The notes: generated from the sequence alone by a model not told the origin. Shown: positions 1 through 8,846, numbered from the stretch's first letter. The stretch is 64,000 nucleotides of DNA from Bordetella parapertussis (GCA_945866125.1 CAMBFZ010000011.1:54556-118555); one strand, 5' to 3'. Numbers and translations are program-made.

Positions 1-985
1 CAAACGTATTGGCGAGCAGCATCCGCGTGCGCAGCGCGGGGTATTAACCCGACCGGGTCTCGACCATGTGCTGGCTTATCGCGCTGATGTGGACAAGCGA
101 ATGGAAGCGCTGCTGGGCAGTGAGCTGGGTAGTGAGCTTGTCGCTGATCTCGACCGTTTGGTCGAGCTGGGTCTACATCACGAACAGCAGCATCAGGAAT
201 TACTGATTACGGACATCAAGCACCTGCTCTCTCTGAACCCGCTCTACCCGGCCTATGCCGCCCAACCCGCTGATATCGCTGAGACCCTTGCAACAAATAA
301 GCGCGCCTGCCAGCCAAGTATGGGCTGGCAGGATTGCGCCGGCGGTCTGGTCGAGATTGGCCATGTGGGTGACGGATTTTGTTTTGACAATGAGACGCCG
401 CGTCACAGCGTATTTTTGCGCCCTTACAAACTAGCCACGGCGTTGGTGACGAACGCGGAGTACGCAGCCTTTATCGAGGCCGGCGGATACCGGCAAGCGG
501 CGTACTGGCTAGCAGAAGGTTGGGACTGGCAACGCGCACAAGGACGGGCTCATCCTTTGTACTGGCAACAGAGCGAGTCCGGCTGGCAGGAATTTAGTCT
601 CACCGGCATGAACGATCTGGATCCGACACTACCTGTTGTGCATTTGTCTTACTTTGAGGCCGATGCCTATGCACGCTGGGCACAGGCGCGTTTGCCCACC
701 GAGACCGAGTGGGAGCACGCGGTCGCAAACCATGCCGCCCACTTCGCGCAGCTGGTCGACCAGGCATGGCAGTGGACCGCGTCAAGCTATGCGCCCTACC
801 CGGGTTTTCGCGCGCCGGGGGGCGCCTTGGGCGAGTACAACGGTAAGTTCATGGTGAACCAGTACGTATTGCGGGGTGGCTCCGCTGCGACACCTGCCGG
901 ACATACCCGATTGAGTTACCGGAATTTTTTCCCGGCAGGTACTTGCTGGCAGTTTTCGGGGATTCGGCTGGCGCAGGACCGCTAA
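1..985 (+). CDS. egtB: Ergothioneine biosynthesis protein EgtB-like, 5'-truncated by window edge
   Basis: EgtB-family enzymes are periplasm-independent, cytosolic non-haem iron sulfoxide synthases that join hercynine to cysteine or gamma-glutamylcysteine in ergothioneine synthesis. The reading frame is open from base 2 to the stop at 983-985, so the true start lies upstream; the GTG at 68 is only the first start-like codon. The visible N-terminal part is the end of a DinB-like helical domain with the HX3HXE iron motif (HHEQQHQE, around bases 179-202). After that comes a formylglycine-generating-enzyme fold with the usual LPTETEWEHA, a short GEYNGKFM block and the ending RLSYRNFF...GIRLA. No other egt gene is in view. 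A selenoneine synthase (SenA) is a close relative that cannot be excluded from a partial sequence. Confidence 0.85.
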   Translation, partial: KRIGEQHPRAQRGVLTRPGLDHVLAYRADVDKRMEALLGSELGSELVADLDRLVELGLHHEQQHQELLITDIKHLLSLNPLYPAYAAQPADIAETLATNKRACQPSMGWQDCAGGLVEIGHVGDGFCFDNETPRHSVFLRPYKLATALVTNAEYAAFIEAGGYRQAAYWLAEGWDWQRAQGRAHPLYWQQSESGWQEFSLTGMNDLDPTLPVVHLSYFEADAYARWAQARLPTETEWEHAVANHAAHFAQLVDQAWQWTASSYAPYPGFRAPGGALGEYNGKFMVNQYVLRGGSAATPAGHTRLSYRNFFPAGTCWQFSGIRLAQDR

Positions 986-1025
986 CTTATCAGGATCAGC
1001 CAGTCGCTCACTTTACCCGCTCAGA

Positions 1026-1313
1026 TTAGCTTTCCACCACTTGCACGCCGCGCCAGAAAGCCACATACCCGGCAATGTTGCTGGCTTCGCGCTTGGGATG
1101 CGGATAAAACCAAGCCGCGTCCTGATTGGTCTGCTCACCAACTACAACGTTGTAATAACTGGCCTCGCCCTTCCATGAGCACTGCGTATGCTTCTCACTC
1201 GGGCGAAAATACTGCATGTGCAACGTATCGGCCGGAAAATAATAATTGCCTTCTACTTTTTCAAACTTCTCGGTTTTGGCGATGACTACGCCCTGCCATG
1301 ATGCTTCAAGCAT
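1026..1313 (-). CDS. DUF427 domain protein
   Basis: A 95-residue protein matching the compact DUF427 fold: it opens MLEASWQGVVIAKT, has the YFPADTL segment, then CSWKGEASYYNV and AAWFYPHPK, and ends IAGYVAFWRGVQV. The whole family is about this long. I placed the start at 1313 rather than at the longer frame start (1412) because the domain begins here and AAGGAAC lies just upstream at ribosome-binding distance. The function of the family is unknown; no membrane segment or signal peptide is visible, so it should be cytosolic. It is convergent with the EgtB-like gene with about 40 bases between the stops, and has no operon partner. Confidence 0.85.
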   Translation of the reverse strand: MLEASWQGVVIAKTEKFEKVEGNYYFPADTLHMQYFRPSEKHTQCSWKGEASYYNVVVGEQTNQDAAWFYPHPKREASNIAGYVAFWRGVQVVES

Positions 1314-1794
1314 GTTTGTTCCTTGCTGTATGTGTTTAAAGGTGAGTCTCGAAGAAAAATCCGAGATTTGATTGTAATGCAGAGGTACACTACTTTGCCA
1401 CGACCAGGGCATGACCTTGCCTCAGTAAGGTAATCCCATAAGGCGATGTTTCAGACACGCTGTTTCTGGTGGGGCCGAGGATTCGAATTCTCTATATAAG
1501 ATGTAGTAATCGCGACTTATCTGACCGTGACCTGATTTGATCGATACAGCTGTCAGATTCAAAAGCCCGACCTTGTGTTTGACGATATTCTGAGAAACAC
1601 TCCTCATGGGGGTTACGGCTTGGCGCTTACGCGCTGGTTTAATAAAGATTCGCATCATTATCAAACCGGACAACCCCACCCTTTTGCAAAGATGTTCTGT
1701 CAGATTAAGCCTGAACTACGACATATAACCGATCCTCACAAAGAAAAATTTAATCTTGCGACAAGTATTTTCGGATAAGTTAAAACAATAAATT
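1314..1794. other. Gene-poor stretch with a tRNA-3'-end-like fragment
   Basis: No convincing gene. Short open frames on both strands (1422-1679 minus, 1575-1778 plus) have no ribosome-binding site or recognisable family. Around 1467-1494 the minus strand reads like the last part of a tRNA: a T-loop-like GAATTCGAATCCTC followed by GGCCCCACCA. The T-stem does not pair properly and no upstream cloverleaf is visible, so it is a fragment, not a tRNA gene. Such fragments are typical of decayed integrase attachment sites. Confidence 0.45.
1467..1494 (-). repeat. tRNA 3'-end-like fragment (possible decayed att site)
   Basis: Read on the minus strand this is a T-loop-like TTCGAAT, then CCTC and an acceptor-like GGCCCCACCA with a CCA end. 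The position before the TTC is A rather than the conserved G that pairs with C61, so the T-arm is broken, and nothing upstream folds as the rest of a tRNA. I infer a remnant of a tRNA-targeted integration site. Chance resemblance over less than 30 bases is the main alternative. Confidence 0.35.
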
Positions 1795-2163
1795 ATGGCA
1801 ATGCGTATTATGAATCCCACCTTTACTCAAATCAGAAAGCTTGGTCTTTGGGCCTTTGTCTCGCTAGCTGCGCTCGCTTGTACGACCGTTAATGCAAGAG
1901 CCGCGAGCTTATTTGGTGATCTGTCTTGTCAAGCTTGGGCAGATCTGGATTACTCAAGAAAAAAAACCTGGACCAACGCGTTTCTTGCACCACTAAGTTT
2001 GACTCATCAAGGCCTTGAAAGAACTAAGCAGGATCAATACAACGATGATCCCAAAGCCTTCGAACCCGCTATCGTCAGCATTGATAAGTTTTGTCACGCA
2101 CATCCGAAACTCGGCCCGGCAGACGGAGCCATTTCCTATTTGAACGAACTAATTAAAAACTAA
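1795..2163 (+). CDS. Small exported protein of unknown function
   Basis: 122 residues. A signal peptide is clear: a basic start (MNPTFTQIRK from the internal ATG at 1810) followed by a hydrophobic run LGLWAFVSLAALACT and a likely cut after NARA or ARAA. The mature part of about 85 residues has two cysteines (in LSCQAW and KFCHAH) that could form a disulfide, a helical pattern and the ending DGAISYLNELIKN. This resembles the general layout of small HdeA-like periplasmic proteins, but I cannot assign a family. The upstream sequence has no good Shine-Dalgarno, so ATG 1795 and ATG 1810 are both possible starts. It stands alone in a gene-poor, AT-rich stretch. Confidence 0.55.
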   Translation: MAMRIMNPTFTQIRKLGLWAFVSLAALACTTVNARAASLFGDLSCQAWADLDYSRKKTWTNAFLAPLSLTHQGLERTKQDQYNDDPKAFEPAIVSIDKFCHAHPKLGPADGAISYLNELIKN

Positions 2164-2420
2164 CTTGACCTAACGGACTACGTTTGGAAGCGAATAAAAA
2201 TTTGATTGCGACCATTGCGCTAGGCGAAATATGCCCTTGTCCAGTCAAACTGCTAGTCAGCATATTGGAACTTGGCCCAATGCCGCTCGCATCAAAAGTA
2301 CCTACCGATCAGTAAGACTTCTGCGAACCATTTGGGTTAATCAAGAGGGATTTTTTAGGCCTGTTTTGGGCGTGTACAAATAAAAAAACCGCGTAAAAGG
2401 CGCTTGATTAATTGATACTT

Positions 2421-2445
2421 GGCGGAAGATGGGGATTCAAATCAT
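2421..2445 (-). repeat. Degenerate copy of the tRNA-Ser 3' end
   Basis: The plus strand reads CTTGGCGGAAGATGGGGATT, against CTTGGCGGAGAGACGGGGAT at the real tRNA-Ser 3' end (3062-3081). The two can be aligned with one single-base gap and two to three substitutions. The T-loop cytosine is lost (TTCAAAT instead of TTCGAAC on the plus strand) and no cloverleaf follows. I read it as a decayed duplicate of the tRNA 3' end, as left by tRNA-targeted integration. Confidence 0.5.
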
Positions 2446-2990
2446 TTCTTAAAGCCTAGCAAATTCAAGGATTTTTTGATTTGAAGAATGTGGATACCCA
2501 CAAATATATTCTCGAAATATTGTGCCCGAATGCATCACGCATGGTTGGTAAACAGTGTCTTGAATAGCTATTCGAATCCTAGTTGTTCCGTAATGCAGAA
2601 TCCCCATGCAGGCGTTGGCATTAACTTGATTCATAAGATTGAGATTTACAGGCGCAGGATTGTCGAGTAAACCCGGGGCGATTCAAAACACCCAGCAAGT
2701 CAAAGTGAAGTTCTAGCTATCTTTGACAAAATGAATCATCACTTCAACATCGATTAGCGCTAAATTGTGAAACATCTTGAGTGCCACCAAAGTCCAAAAC
2801 TTAAACAACTGAAAATCGAATCAAGAGGTAACGAAGTTGATAATCGCTAATTGGAACGTGAACGAAATCGCTATTTTTTAGCGCACTACCAATACCGTAC
2901 CAACCTCGAAAAGTCAGGAGGTTCTGAGACGGCAGTGGGTTTGAGACGAATTTCGGGGAGTGTTAACAATGGGGTCAGTCAGGAGCACAA

Positions 2991-3025
2991 AGCAAAAAGC
3001 CCCGCATGATGCGGGGCTTTTTGCT
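2991..3025. terminator. Bidirectional rho-independent terminator
   Basis: A perfect 15-bp inverted repeat: left arm 2991-3005, loop ATGAT, right arm 3011-3025. The core is GCCCCGC/GCGGGGC and the outer part supplies an A-tract on one side and a T-tract on the other, so it can work on both strands. It lies just beyond the tRNA-Ser gene and would end that transcript. Confidence 0.85.
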
Positions 3026-3063
3026 TCTTCTCATTCGCCTGAGCGATTTAGAAGAATAAGTCT

Positions 3064-3154
3064 TGGCGGAGAGACGGGGATTCGAACCCCGGATAGGCTA
3101 TGAACCTATACACGCTTTCCAGGCGTGCGACTTCAACCACTCATCCATCTCTCC
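3064..3154 (-). tRNA. tRNA-Ser (anticodon GGA)
   Basis: A 91-base class II tRNA on the minus strand. Acceptor stem GGAGAGA pairs with TCTCTCC, followed by an encoded GCCA end. The anticodon arm CACGC-CTGGAAA-GCGTG gives anticodon GGA, reading UCC and UCU. The long variable arm (TATAGG...CCTAT) is the serine hallmark, and the T-arm is GGGGTTCGAATCCCC. It decodes serine in the cytosol. It lies at the edge of the gene-poor region whose degenerate repeats resemble its 3' end. Confidence 0.97.
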
Positions 3155-3202
3155 GTTGTCCGGGCGCGAGACTAGTAGTCCGTCAGCGCACCGCAGCCAG
3201 CA

Positions 3203-3208
3203 ATTATA
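3203..3208 (-). promoter_or_regulatory. Probable -10 box of tRNA-Ser promoter
   Basis: On the minus strand this is a perfect TATAAT, preceded by TTTGC. It lies about 49 bases upstream of the mature tRNA 5' end, a normal leader length. No good -35 hexamer is visible 17 bases further up, so only the -10 is claimed. Confidence 0.5.
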
Positions 3209-3335
3209 GCAAACCTTTCCCCTGCGACCTCTATTACAGTCAATGAAGACTAGTAAAACACCTCTGCGCGCACTGGCTGTCCACAACACGGGACTCGACA
3301 CGCCGCATTTGATGCCAAAGCTCGGTGTCCTCAAT

Positions 3336-3369
3336 AAAAAAAAGCCGCTCCGCCGGAGAGCGAAGCGGC
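3336..3369 (-). terminator. Rho-independent terminator of acsA
   Basis: On the minus strand GCCGCT...AGCGGC (stem arms 3364-3369 and 3344-3349) encloses a GC-rich loop and is followed by eight T residues (3336-3343). It lies about 90 bases downstream of the acetyl-CoA synthetase stop codon and should end that transcript. Confidence 0.8.
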
Positions 3370-3461
3370 GATCCGGCTCAGGGATGCAATCTGCCATCCC
3401 TTGACCTTCCCCCATAAACTTTTAATGGGATTTACCGTCCATCTTGGATGCAAGCTCGCGC

Positions 3462-5444
3462 TCAAATCGCCTGTTTCAACTGATCCAGAATCGCCGGATT
3501 TTCAAGCGTGGAAATATCTTGTGTAATCTCCTCGCCTTTGGCCAACACGCGCAGCAAACGACGCATGATTTTGCCGGAACGGGTCTTGGGCAGGTTGTCG
3601 CCAAAACGAATCTCTTTTGGCTTGGCGATCGGGCCAATTTCTTTACCCACCCAGTCGCGCAATTCTTTGGCAATCTGTTTGGCTTCATCACCGGTCGGAC
3701 GCGAGCGCTTCAACACCACAAACGCGCAAATCGACTCACCGGTGGTCTCGTCCGGTTTACCCACGACCGCTGCCTCCGCCACTAACGGATGCGCCACCAG
3801 CGCTGACTCAATCTCCATCGTGCCCATACGATGACCAGAGACATTCAACACATCGTCAATGCGACCCGTAATGGTGAAATAACCGGTGTCTTTGTGGCGA
3901 ATCGCGCCATCACCGGCCAGATAGAGTTTGCCGCCGAATTCATCCGGGAAATAACTTTTCTTGAAACGCTCCGGGTCATTCCAGATGGTGCGAATCATCG
4001 ATGGCCACGGACGCTTGACCACCAGAATACCGCCCTGCCCGTTAGGCAGATCATGGCCCGTCTCGTCGACGATGGCCGTCATGATGCCCGGTAGCGGCAG
4101 CGTGCATGAACCCGGCACCAAGGGTGTCGCACCCGGCAGTGGCGTGATCATATGCCCCCCGGTTTCGGTCTGCCAAAATGTATCCACAATCGGGCAATGC
4201 TCGCGACCGATATGCTTGTAGTACCACATCCATGCCTCGGGATTGATTGGCTCACCGACCGAACCTAGCAGCCGCAATGAAGACAAATCATACTTTGATG
4301 GATGAATCGCCGCGTCCGCATCAGCCGCCTTGATCAACGAACGAATCGCCGTCGGCGCCGTATAAAACACCGTCGTCTTGTGACGCGCAATCATGTCCCA
4401 GAAACGACCAGCGTTCGGGAATGTCGGCACGCCCTCAAACACAATCTGCGTCGCCCCCACCGCCAGCGGACCATAGGCGATGTAACTATGGCCGGTGACC
4501 CAGCCGATGTCAGCCGTGCACCAGAACACATCCGCGGGTTTGATATCAAAGGTCCATTTCATCGTCAGCGCAGCCCACAGCAAATAGCCGCCCGATGAAT
4601 GCTGAACACCCTTCGGTGTACCGGTCGAACCGGAGGTGTAGAGGATAAATAAAGGATGCTCGGCGCTGACCCATTCCGGCTCACAATCGGCCGACTGCTT
4701 GTCCATTAAGTCATGCAGCCACAGATCGCGACCTGCATGAAAATTCACGGCGCCTTTCGTGCGCTGGTAGACGATCACGTTTTTAACGGCGTCGCAACCA
4801 CCTAAGGCAAGCGCCTCATCGGCAATCGATTTCAATGGCAAATGTTTACCCCCTCGCACCTGCTCATCGGCCGTGATCAATGCGACTGCACCGGCGTCGA
4901 TAATGCGTTCTTGGAGTGATTTGGCCGAGAAGCCACCAAAGACGACCGAGTGCGTCGCGCCAATGCGCGCGCAGGCTTGCATCGCCGCGACGCCTTCGAC
5001 GGACATCGGCATGTAGATCACAACGCGGTCACCTTTTTTGATGCCCAGCGATTTGAGACCATTAGCAAGCTTGCAGACCTTTTGGTGCAGCTCGCGATAC
5101 GTTAGCCGAGTGATTTCGCCACCGTCGGCTTCAAAAATAATGGCGGTCTTATCGGCATTGCCATTGTGCAGATTGCGGTCGAGACAGTTATAGGACACAT
5201 TGAGCTGCCCGTCTTCAAACCACTTGTAAAAAGGCGCGTGGGATTCGTCGAGTACCTTACTAAAAGGCTGATGCCATTCCAGAGTTTCGCGCGCAAGACG
5301 GCCCCAAAAACCCTCATAGTCGCGCGCAGCCTCATCGCACAGCGCCTGATAGGCTTCCATGCTGGAAATCGCGGCATTTTTTGCAAACTCTGGGGGTGGC
5401 GTAAAGATGCGATGCTCTTGCATCAGGGATTGATTCTCTGACAT
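3462..5444 (-). CDS. acsA: Acetyl-CoA synthetase
   Basis: A 660-residue AMP-forming acetate-CoA ligase, the usual length for Acs, converting acetate, ATP and CoA to acetyl-CoA in the cytosol. The adenylation signature is YTSGSTGTPKGVQHSSGG, followed by WCTADIGWVTGHSY and TFWQTETGG. The hinge and C-terminal domain carry GRIDDVLNVSGHRMGTMEIE and near the end KTRSGKIMRR, whose lysine is the residue acetylated by Pat-type acetyltransferases in other bacteria. I chose the ATG at 5444 (MSENQSLMQEHRIF) over the upstream frame start because GGAGA lies at the right distance before it. It is monocistronic, with its own terminator, and divergent from the YqhA-like gene. Confidence 0.97.
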   Translation of the reverse strand: MSENQSLMQEHRIFTPPPEFAKNAAISSMEAYQALCDEAARDYEGFWGRLARETLEWHQPFSKVLDESHAPFYKWFEDGQLNVSYNCLDRNLHNGNADKTAIIFEADGGEITRLTYRELHQKVCKLANGLKSLGIKKGDRVVIYMPMSVEGVAAMQACARIGATHSVVFGGFSAKSLQERIIDAGAVALITADEQVRGGKHLPLKSIADEALALGGCDAVKNVIVYQRTKGAVNFHAGRDLWLHDLMDKQSADCEPEWVSAEHPLFILYTSGSTGTPKGVQHSSGGYLLWAALTMKWTFDIKPADVFWCTADIGWVTGHSYIAYGPLAVGATQIVFEGVPTFPNAGRFWDMIARHKTTVFYTAPTAIRSLIKAADADAAIHPSKYDLSSLRLLGSVGEPINPEAWMWYYKHIGREHCPIVDTFWQTETGGHMITPLPGATPLVPGSCTLPLPGIMTAIVDETGHDLPNGQGGILVVKRPWPSMIRTIWNDPERFKKSYFPDEFGGKLYLAGDGAIRHKDTGYFTITGRIDDVLNVSGHRMGTMEIESALVAHPLVAEAAVVGKPDETTGESICAFVVLKRSRPTGDEAKQIAKELRDWVGKEIGPIAKPKEIRFGDNLPKTRSGKIMRRLLRVLAKGEEITQDISTLENPAILDQLKQAI

Positions 5445-5626
5445 AGCGTCTCCTACAATTAGAATAATTTTGGTTAACAATAGGCCTCTTCTCTTACTTA
5501 AGCCTTACACAAAGTAGGGATCGGGCAAGTTACCGGCTGTTGCAGCGCAAAGCCCGGTTTCGCCCGTGTAAAATGAAACCCTGCATTGAGATCGCGCTCA
5601 AAGCCCACCCACCGCCCCGAATAGCC

Positions 5627-6244
5627 ATGACAACCGAGCAACCGCCCGACCTGCGCAAGGAAAAAATTCCTGCCCTTGCCAATTTTATATTCATGACCCG
5701 CTGGCTCCAGTTGCCGCTTTACCTGGGTCTGATTCTGGCGCAAGGCGTCTATGTCTTTCATTTTTGGGTCGAACTCGTTGACCTGATCGGCGCCCTCTCT
5801 GGCAACAATGCCGCGCTCGACCATATTTTGAAAGCCGTCGCAGTGCCGGGTGTGGCACCGCAGGTCAAACTAACCGAGACCACCATCATGCTGGTGGTCC
5901 TGGGTCTGATCGATGTGGTGATGATTTCCAATCTGCTCATCATGGTCATCATTGGCGGCTATGAGACCTTTGTCTCGCGCATGCACCTGGAAAACCATCC
6001 TGACCAACCCGAATGGCTCTCGCACGTCAATGCGTCAGTGCTCAAGGTCAAACTGGGCACGGCCATCATCGGTATCTCGTCTATCCATTTACTCAAAACT
6101 TTTATTAATGCCGATGCGTACGAGATCAAAACGATCGCCGCACAAACCGTAATTCACTTGGTATTTTTGCTCTCTGCTTTAGCGATTGCTTATTCTGACC
6201 GCATCATGGCAGCAACTTTGCACAGCCAATCTGATTCTCATTAA
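5627..6244 (+). CDS. UPF0114 / YqhA family membrane protein (TIGR00645)
   Basis: A 205-residue inner-membrane protein. Membrane segments are visible at WLQLPLYLGLILAQGVYVFHF, TTIMLVVLGLIDVVMISNLLIMVIIGG (interrupted by family-typical polar residues), LGTAIIGISSIHLLKTF and VIHLVFLLSALAIAYSDRIM. The family motif GGYETFVSR and the ending with a short charged tail match TIGR00645 proteins. I set the start at 5627 (MTTEQPPDLRKEK), since the upstream in-frame extension is low in family character. Function is unknown, with suggestions of a channel-like role. It precedes the fumarase gene by 26 bases, so cotranscription is likely. Confidence 0.85.
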   Translation: MTTEQPPDLRKEKIPALANFIFMTRWLQLPLYLGLILAQGVYVFHFWVELVDLIGALSGNNAALDHILKAVAVPGVAPQVKLTETTIMLVVLGLIDVVMISNLLIMVIIGGYETFVSRMHLENHPDQPEWLSHVNASVLKVKLGTAIIGISSIHLLKTFINADAYEIKTIAAQTVIHLVFLLSALAIAYSDRIMAATLHSQSDSH

Positions 6245-6270
6245 TTTCTATCTACTGTTCCGACACTGCC

Positions 6271-7806
6271 ATGACCATCATCAAACAAGACGACCTGATC
6301 GAATCCATTGCCGCTGCACTTCAATACATCAGCTACTACCATCCGGTGGATTACATCCGCCATCTGGCCCACGCGTATGAATACGAACAAAGTCCGGCCG
6401 CCAAAGATGCCATCGCTCAGATTTTGACCAACTCGCGGCTGTGCGCTGAAGGCAAACGTCCTATTTGTCAGGATACCGGTATCGTTAATGTGTTTTTAAA
6501 AATCGGCATGGATGTACGCTTTGAAGGCTTCACCGGATCCATTACCGACGCCATCAATGAAGGCGTCCGACGCGGCTATAACAACCCCGACAACAAGCTC
6601 CGCGCCTCCATCGTGGCCGACCCGCAATTTGATCGCAAAAACACCGGTGACAACACCCCTGCCGTCGTGCACATGGAGCTCGTACCGGGCAACACCGTTG
6701 ACGTGCAGGTCGCCGCCAAAGGCGGTGGCTCGGAAAACAAAACCAAATTCGTCATGCTCAATCCTTCAGACTCTCTGGTCGACTGGGTGATGAAGACCGT
6801 GCCCACCATGGGGGCCGGCTGGTGCCCGCCCGGCATGCTTGGTATTGGCATTGGTGGCACCGCCGAGCGCGCCATGCTAATGGCCAAACAATCGCTGATG
6901 GAAGACATCGACATGACCGCGTTAATTGCACGCGGCCCTAAAAACAAAACCGAAGAATTACGCATCGAGCTCTACCAAAAAGTCAATGCGCTGGGCATCG
7001 GCGCCCAAGGCCTGGGCGGTCTCACCACGGTGCTGGATGTGAAAATCATGATGCATCCAACCCATGCTGCCTCCAAGCCGGTGGCGATGATTCCGAATTG
7101 CGCAGCCACGCGTCACGGGCATTTTGTGCTTGATGGTTCCGGCCCAAGTTACATGGAGCCGCCGTCATTGTCTGAATGGCCTGACGTGCGCTGGATGCCC
7201 GACACCGAAAAATCCAAGCGGATTGATCTCAATACGCTCTCGCGTGAAGAAGTCGCCTCCTGGAAGCCGGGCCAGACCCTGCTTTTAAATGGCAAAATGC
7301 TGACCGGCCGCGATGCTGCGCACAAACGGATTCAAGACATGCTGGCTAAGGGCGAAACCCTGCCGGTGGATTTCAATAATCGCGTGATCTATTACGTTGG
7401 CCCCGTCGATCCGGTGCGCGACGAAGCAGTTGGCCCGGCCGGCCCCACGACAGCGACACGCATGGACAAATTCACCGACATGATGCTCGAAAAAACCGGC
7501 CTAATCGCCATGGTCGGCAAAGCCGAGCGCGGCCCGGTGGCGATCGAATCGATCAAGCATCATCGTTCGGCCTACCTGATGGCAGTCGGTGGCGCCGCCT
7601 ATTTGGTCTCAAAAGCCATCAAGAGCGCCAAGGTAGTCGGCTTTGCCGATCTGGGCATGGAAGCCATCTACGAATTTGATGTCGTCGACATGCCGGTCAC
7701 GGTGGCCGTCGATGCCAATGGCATCTCGGTCCACAACACCGGCCCCAAAGAATGGCAGGAGCGTATCGCTTCGACCATCGGCAAGATTCCGGTGTCGATT
7801 GCCTGA
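6271..7806 (+). CDS. fumA: Fumarate hydratase, class I (Fe-S dependent)
   Basis: 511 residues, single-chain class I fumarase, interconverting fumarate and malate in the TCA cycle. The N-terminal catalytic half has RPICQDTGIVNVF, whose cysteine (residue 66) is one expected [4Fe-4S] ligand; others are in GAGWCPPGMLG and IPNCAATRHG. The C-terminal half contains VIYYVGPVDPVRDEAVGPAGPTTATRMD, the class I dehydratase beta-domain signature, in two adjacent pieces. Length and domain order fit the fused FumA/FumB type rather than separate alpha and beta subunits. It is followed by murI with a short overlap. Oxygen sensitivity of the cluster is a family property, not seen here. Confidence 0.95.
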   Translation: MTIIKQDDLIESIAAALQYISYYHPVDYIRHLAHAYEYEQSPAAKDAIAQILTNSRLCAEGKRPICQDTGIVNVFLKIGMDVRFEGFTGSITDAINEGVRRGYNNPDNKLRASIVADPQFDRKNTGDNTPAVVHMELVPGNTVDVQVAAKGGGSENKTKFVMLNPSDSLVDWVMKTVPTMGAGWCPPGMLGIGIGGTAERAMLMAKQSLMEDIDMTALIARGPKNKTEELRIELYQKVNALGIGAQGLGGLTTVLDVKIMMHPTHAASKPVAMIPNCAATRHGHFVLDGSGPSYMEPPSLSEWPDVRWMPDTEKSKRIDLNTLSREEVASWKPGQTLLLNGKMLTGRDAAHKRIQDMLAKGETLPVDFNNRVIYYVGPVDPVRDEAVGPAGPTTATRMDKFTDMMLEKTGLIAMVGKAERGPVAIESIKHHRSAYLMAVGGAAYLVSKAIKSAKVVGFADLGMEAIYEFDVVDMPVTVAVDANGISVHNTGPKEWQERIASTIGKIPVSIA

Positions 7807-8647
7807 TTCCGCTCTGGCTAACGCGGCCGATGCACCCATCGGCATTTTTGATTCCGGCATTGGCGGCTTGTCGGTGTTGCGTCATGTGCATGCGCTGCTG
7901 CCAAACGAGTCGCTGATCTATTTTGCCGACTCGGGCTTCGCGCCCTACGGTGACAAAGCCGAAGAAGTCATCGTCGCGCGCACGCTAGCCGTCGCCGATT
8001 TTTTATTGCAGCAGCCAATCAAGGCGCTCGTGGTCGCTTGCAACACCGCCACCGCTGCGGCCATTGCGGGGTTACGCCAACGTTACCCCCAGCTGCCTGT
8101 CGTCGGCGTCGAGCCAGGCTTAAAACCCGCCGCGTTGCAAACGCAATCGAAGGTAGTCGGCGTGCTGGCCACGGAGCGCACGTTGGCTTCAGCTAAATTC
8201 AAACGCTTGCAGGATCAAGTTGCCGCAGCCAGCGGCGTGCGCTTTCTGCCGCAGGCCTGCCGCGGCTTGGCCGACCAAATTGAAAAAGGTGCGCTCCACT
8301 CCCCCGAGACCGCAAGTCTGGTGCAGCAGTACGTGGCACCCCTGCTGGCGCAAGGCGCAGACACGCTGGTGTTGGGCTGTACCCACTATCCCTTTGTGCT
8401 GCCCTTGATTGAACAAACCGTCGCCGCAGCAGGCAAGGCGGTGGGCGTCATAGATACCGGCGCAGCAGTGGCCAGACAGTTGCAACGACTACTCACGCAC
8501 CACGCCGTCGCCGCACATCCCGCTCACCGCTCGGCATCCGTCACCGCTTGCACCACCGGTACGGACAACGCCTTGGCGATGGCCTTTAGCAGCCTATTGG
8601 GCATGCACCCCGTCATCGACGAGGTCAATGTCATCAGCACGGCTTAG
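7799..8647 (+). CDS. murI: Glutamate racemase
   Basis: About 282 residues; makes D-glutamate for peptidoglycan from L-glutamate without cofactor. Motifs are complete: IGIFDSGIGGLSVL, FADSGFAPYG, VVACNTATAAAI with the first catalytic cysteine (about residue 81) and LGCTHYPFVLPLI with the second (about residue 194). The start is uncertain: no ATG fits, and I chose the TTG at 7799, which overlaps the last codons of the fumarase gene by 8 bases and gives the normal length. A downstream start near 7814 is the alternative. Translational coupling to fumarase is likely. Two bound cysteines and the full C-terminus argue for an active enzyme. Confidence 0.93.
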   Translation: MPDSALANAADAPIGIFDSGIGGLSVLRHVHALLPNESLIYFADSGFAPYGDKAEEVIVARTLAVADFLLQQPIKALVVACNTATAAAIAGLRQRYPQLPVVGVEPGLKPAALQTQSKVVGVLATERTLASAKFKRLQDQVAAASGVRFLPQACRGLADQIEKGALHSPETASLVQQYVAPLLAQGADTLVLGCTHYPFVLPLIEQTVAAAGKAVGVIDTGAAVARQLQRLLTHHAVAAHPAHRSASVTACTTGTDNALAMAFSSLLGMHPVIDEVNVISTA

Positions 8648-8696
8648 CTCGTTTCGAATCACGTATCGTGCACGCAGGCAGTGGTTTTGGCCGCGT

Positions 8697-8725
8697 TTGC
8701 CATGTGGCGCTTAAATTTGTATAAT
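8697..8725 (+). promoter_or_regulatory. Sigma-70 promoter of tRNA-His
   Basis: A near-consensus promoter: -35 TTGCCA at 8697-8702, a 17-base spacer, and a perfect -10 TATAAT at 8720-8725. The tRNA-His begins 45 bases after the -10 box, which is typical for stable RNA genes. It lies in the gap after murI and has no protein gene it could otherwise serve. Confidence 0.9.
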
Positions 8726-8770
8726 GCCAGACTGTTTTGGTTTTAGCCAAGGCGGCATGCACGACCAGTG

Positions 8771-8846
8771 GTGGCTGTAGCTCAGTTGGTAGAGTCCAGG
8801 ATTGTGATTCCTGTTGTCGTGGGTTCGAGCCCCATCAGCCACCCCA
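8771..8846 (+). tRNA. tRNA-His (anticodon GTG)
   Basis: A 76-base tRNA. Acceptor stem GTGGCTG pairs with CAGCCAC, then C73 and an encoded CCA end at 8844-8846. The extra 5' G (position -1) opposite C73 is the histidine identity feature. The D-arm TAGCTCAGTTGGTAGAG, anticodon arm CAGGA-TTGTGAT-TCCTG with anticodon GTG, and T-arm GTGGGTTCGAGCCCCAT are all complete. Confidence 0.97.

Larger units (their letters stand above)
2164..3063. other. Gene-poor AT-rich region
   Basis: About 900 bases without a supportable gene; the 60-residue frames at 2449-2634 (minus) and 2488-2670 (plus) overlap each other and show no family features. It holds a piece resembling the end of the adjacent tRNA-Ser (2421-2445) and a strong symmetric terminator (2991-3025). 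Base composition is poorer in GC than the flanking core genes, which fits acquired or decaying DNA. Confidence 0.5.

Noticed and set aside
2449..2670. Short opposing frames in the gene-poor region
   Set aside because: No start signals, families or composition that would set them apart from noise.
3098..3415. Minus-strand frame overlapping tRNA-Ser and the acsA terminator
   Set aside because: It runs through a tRNA and a terminator and has no protein features.
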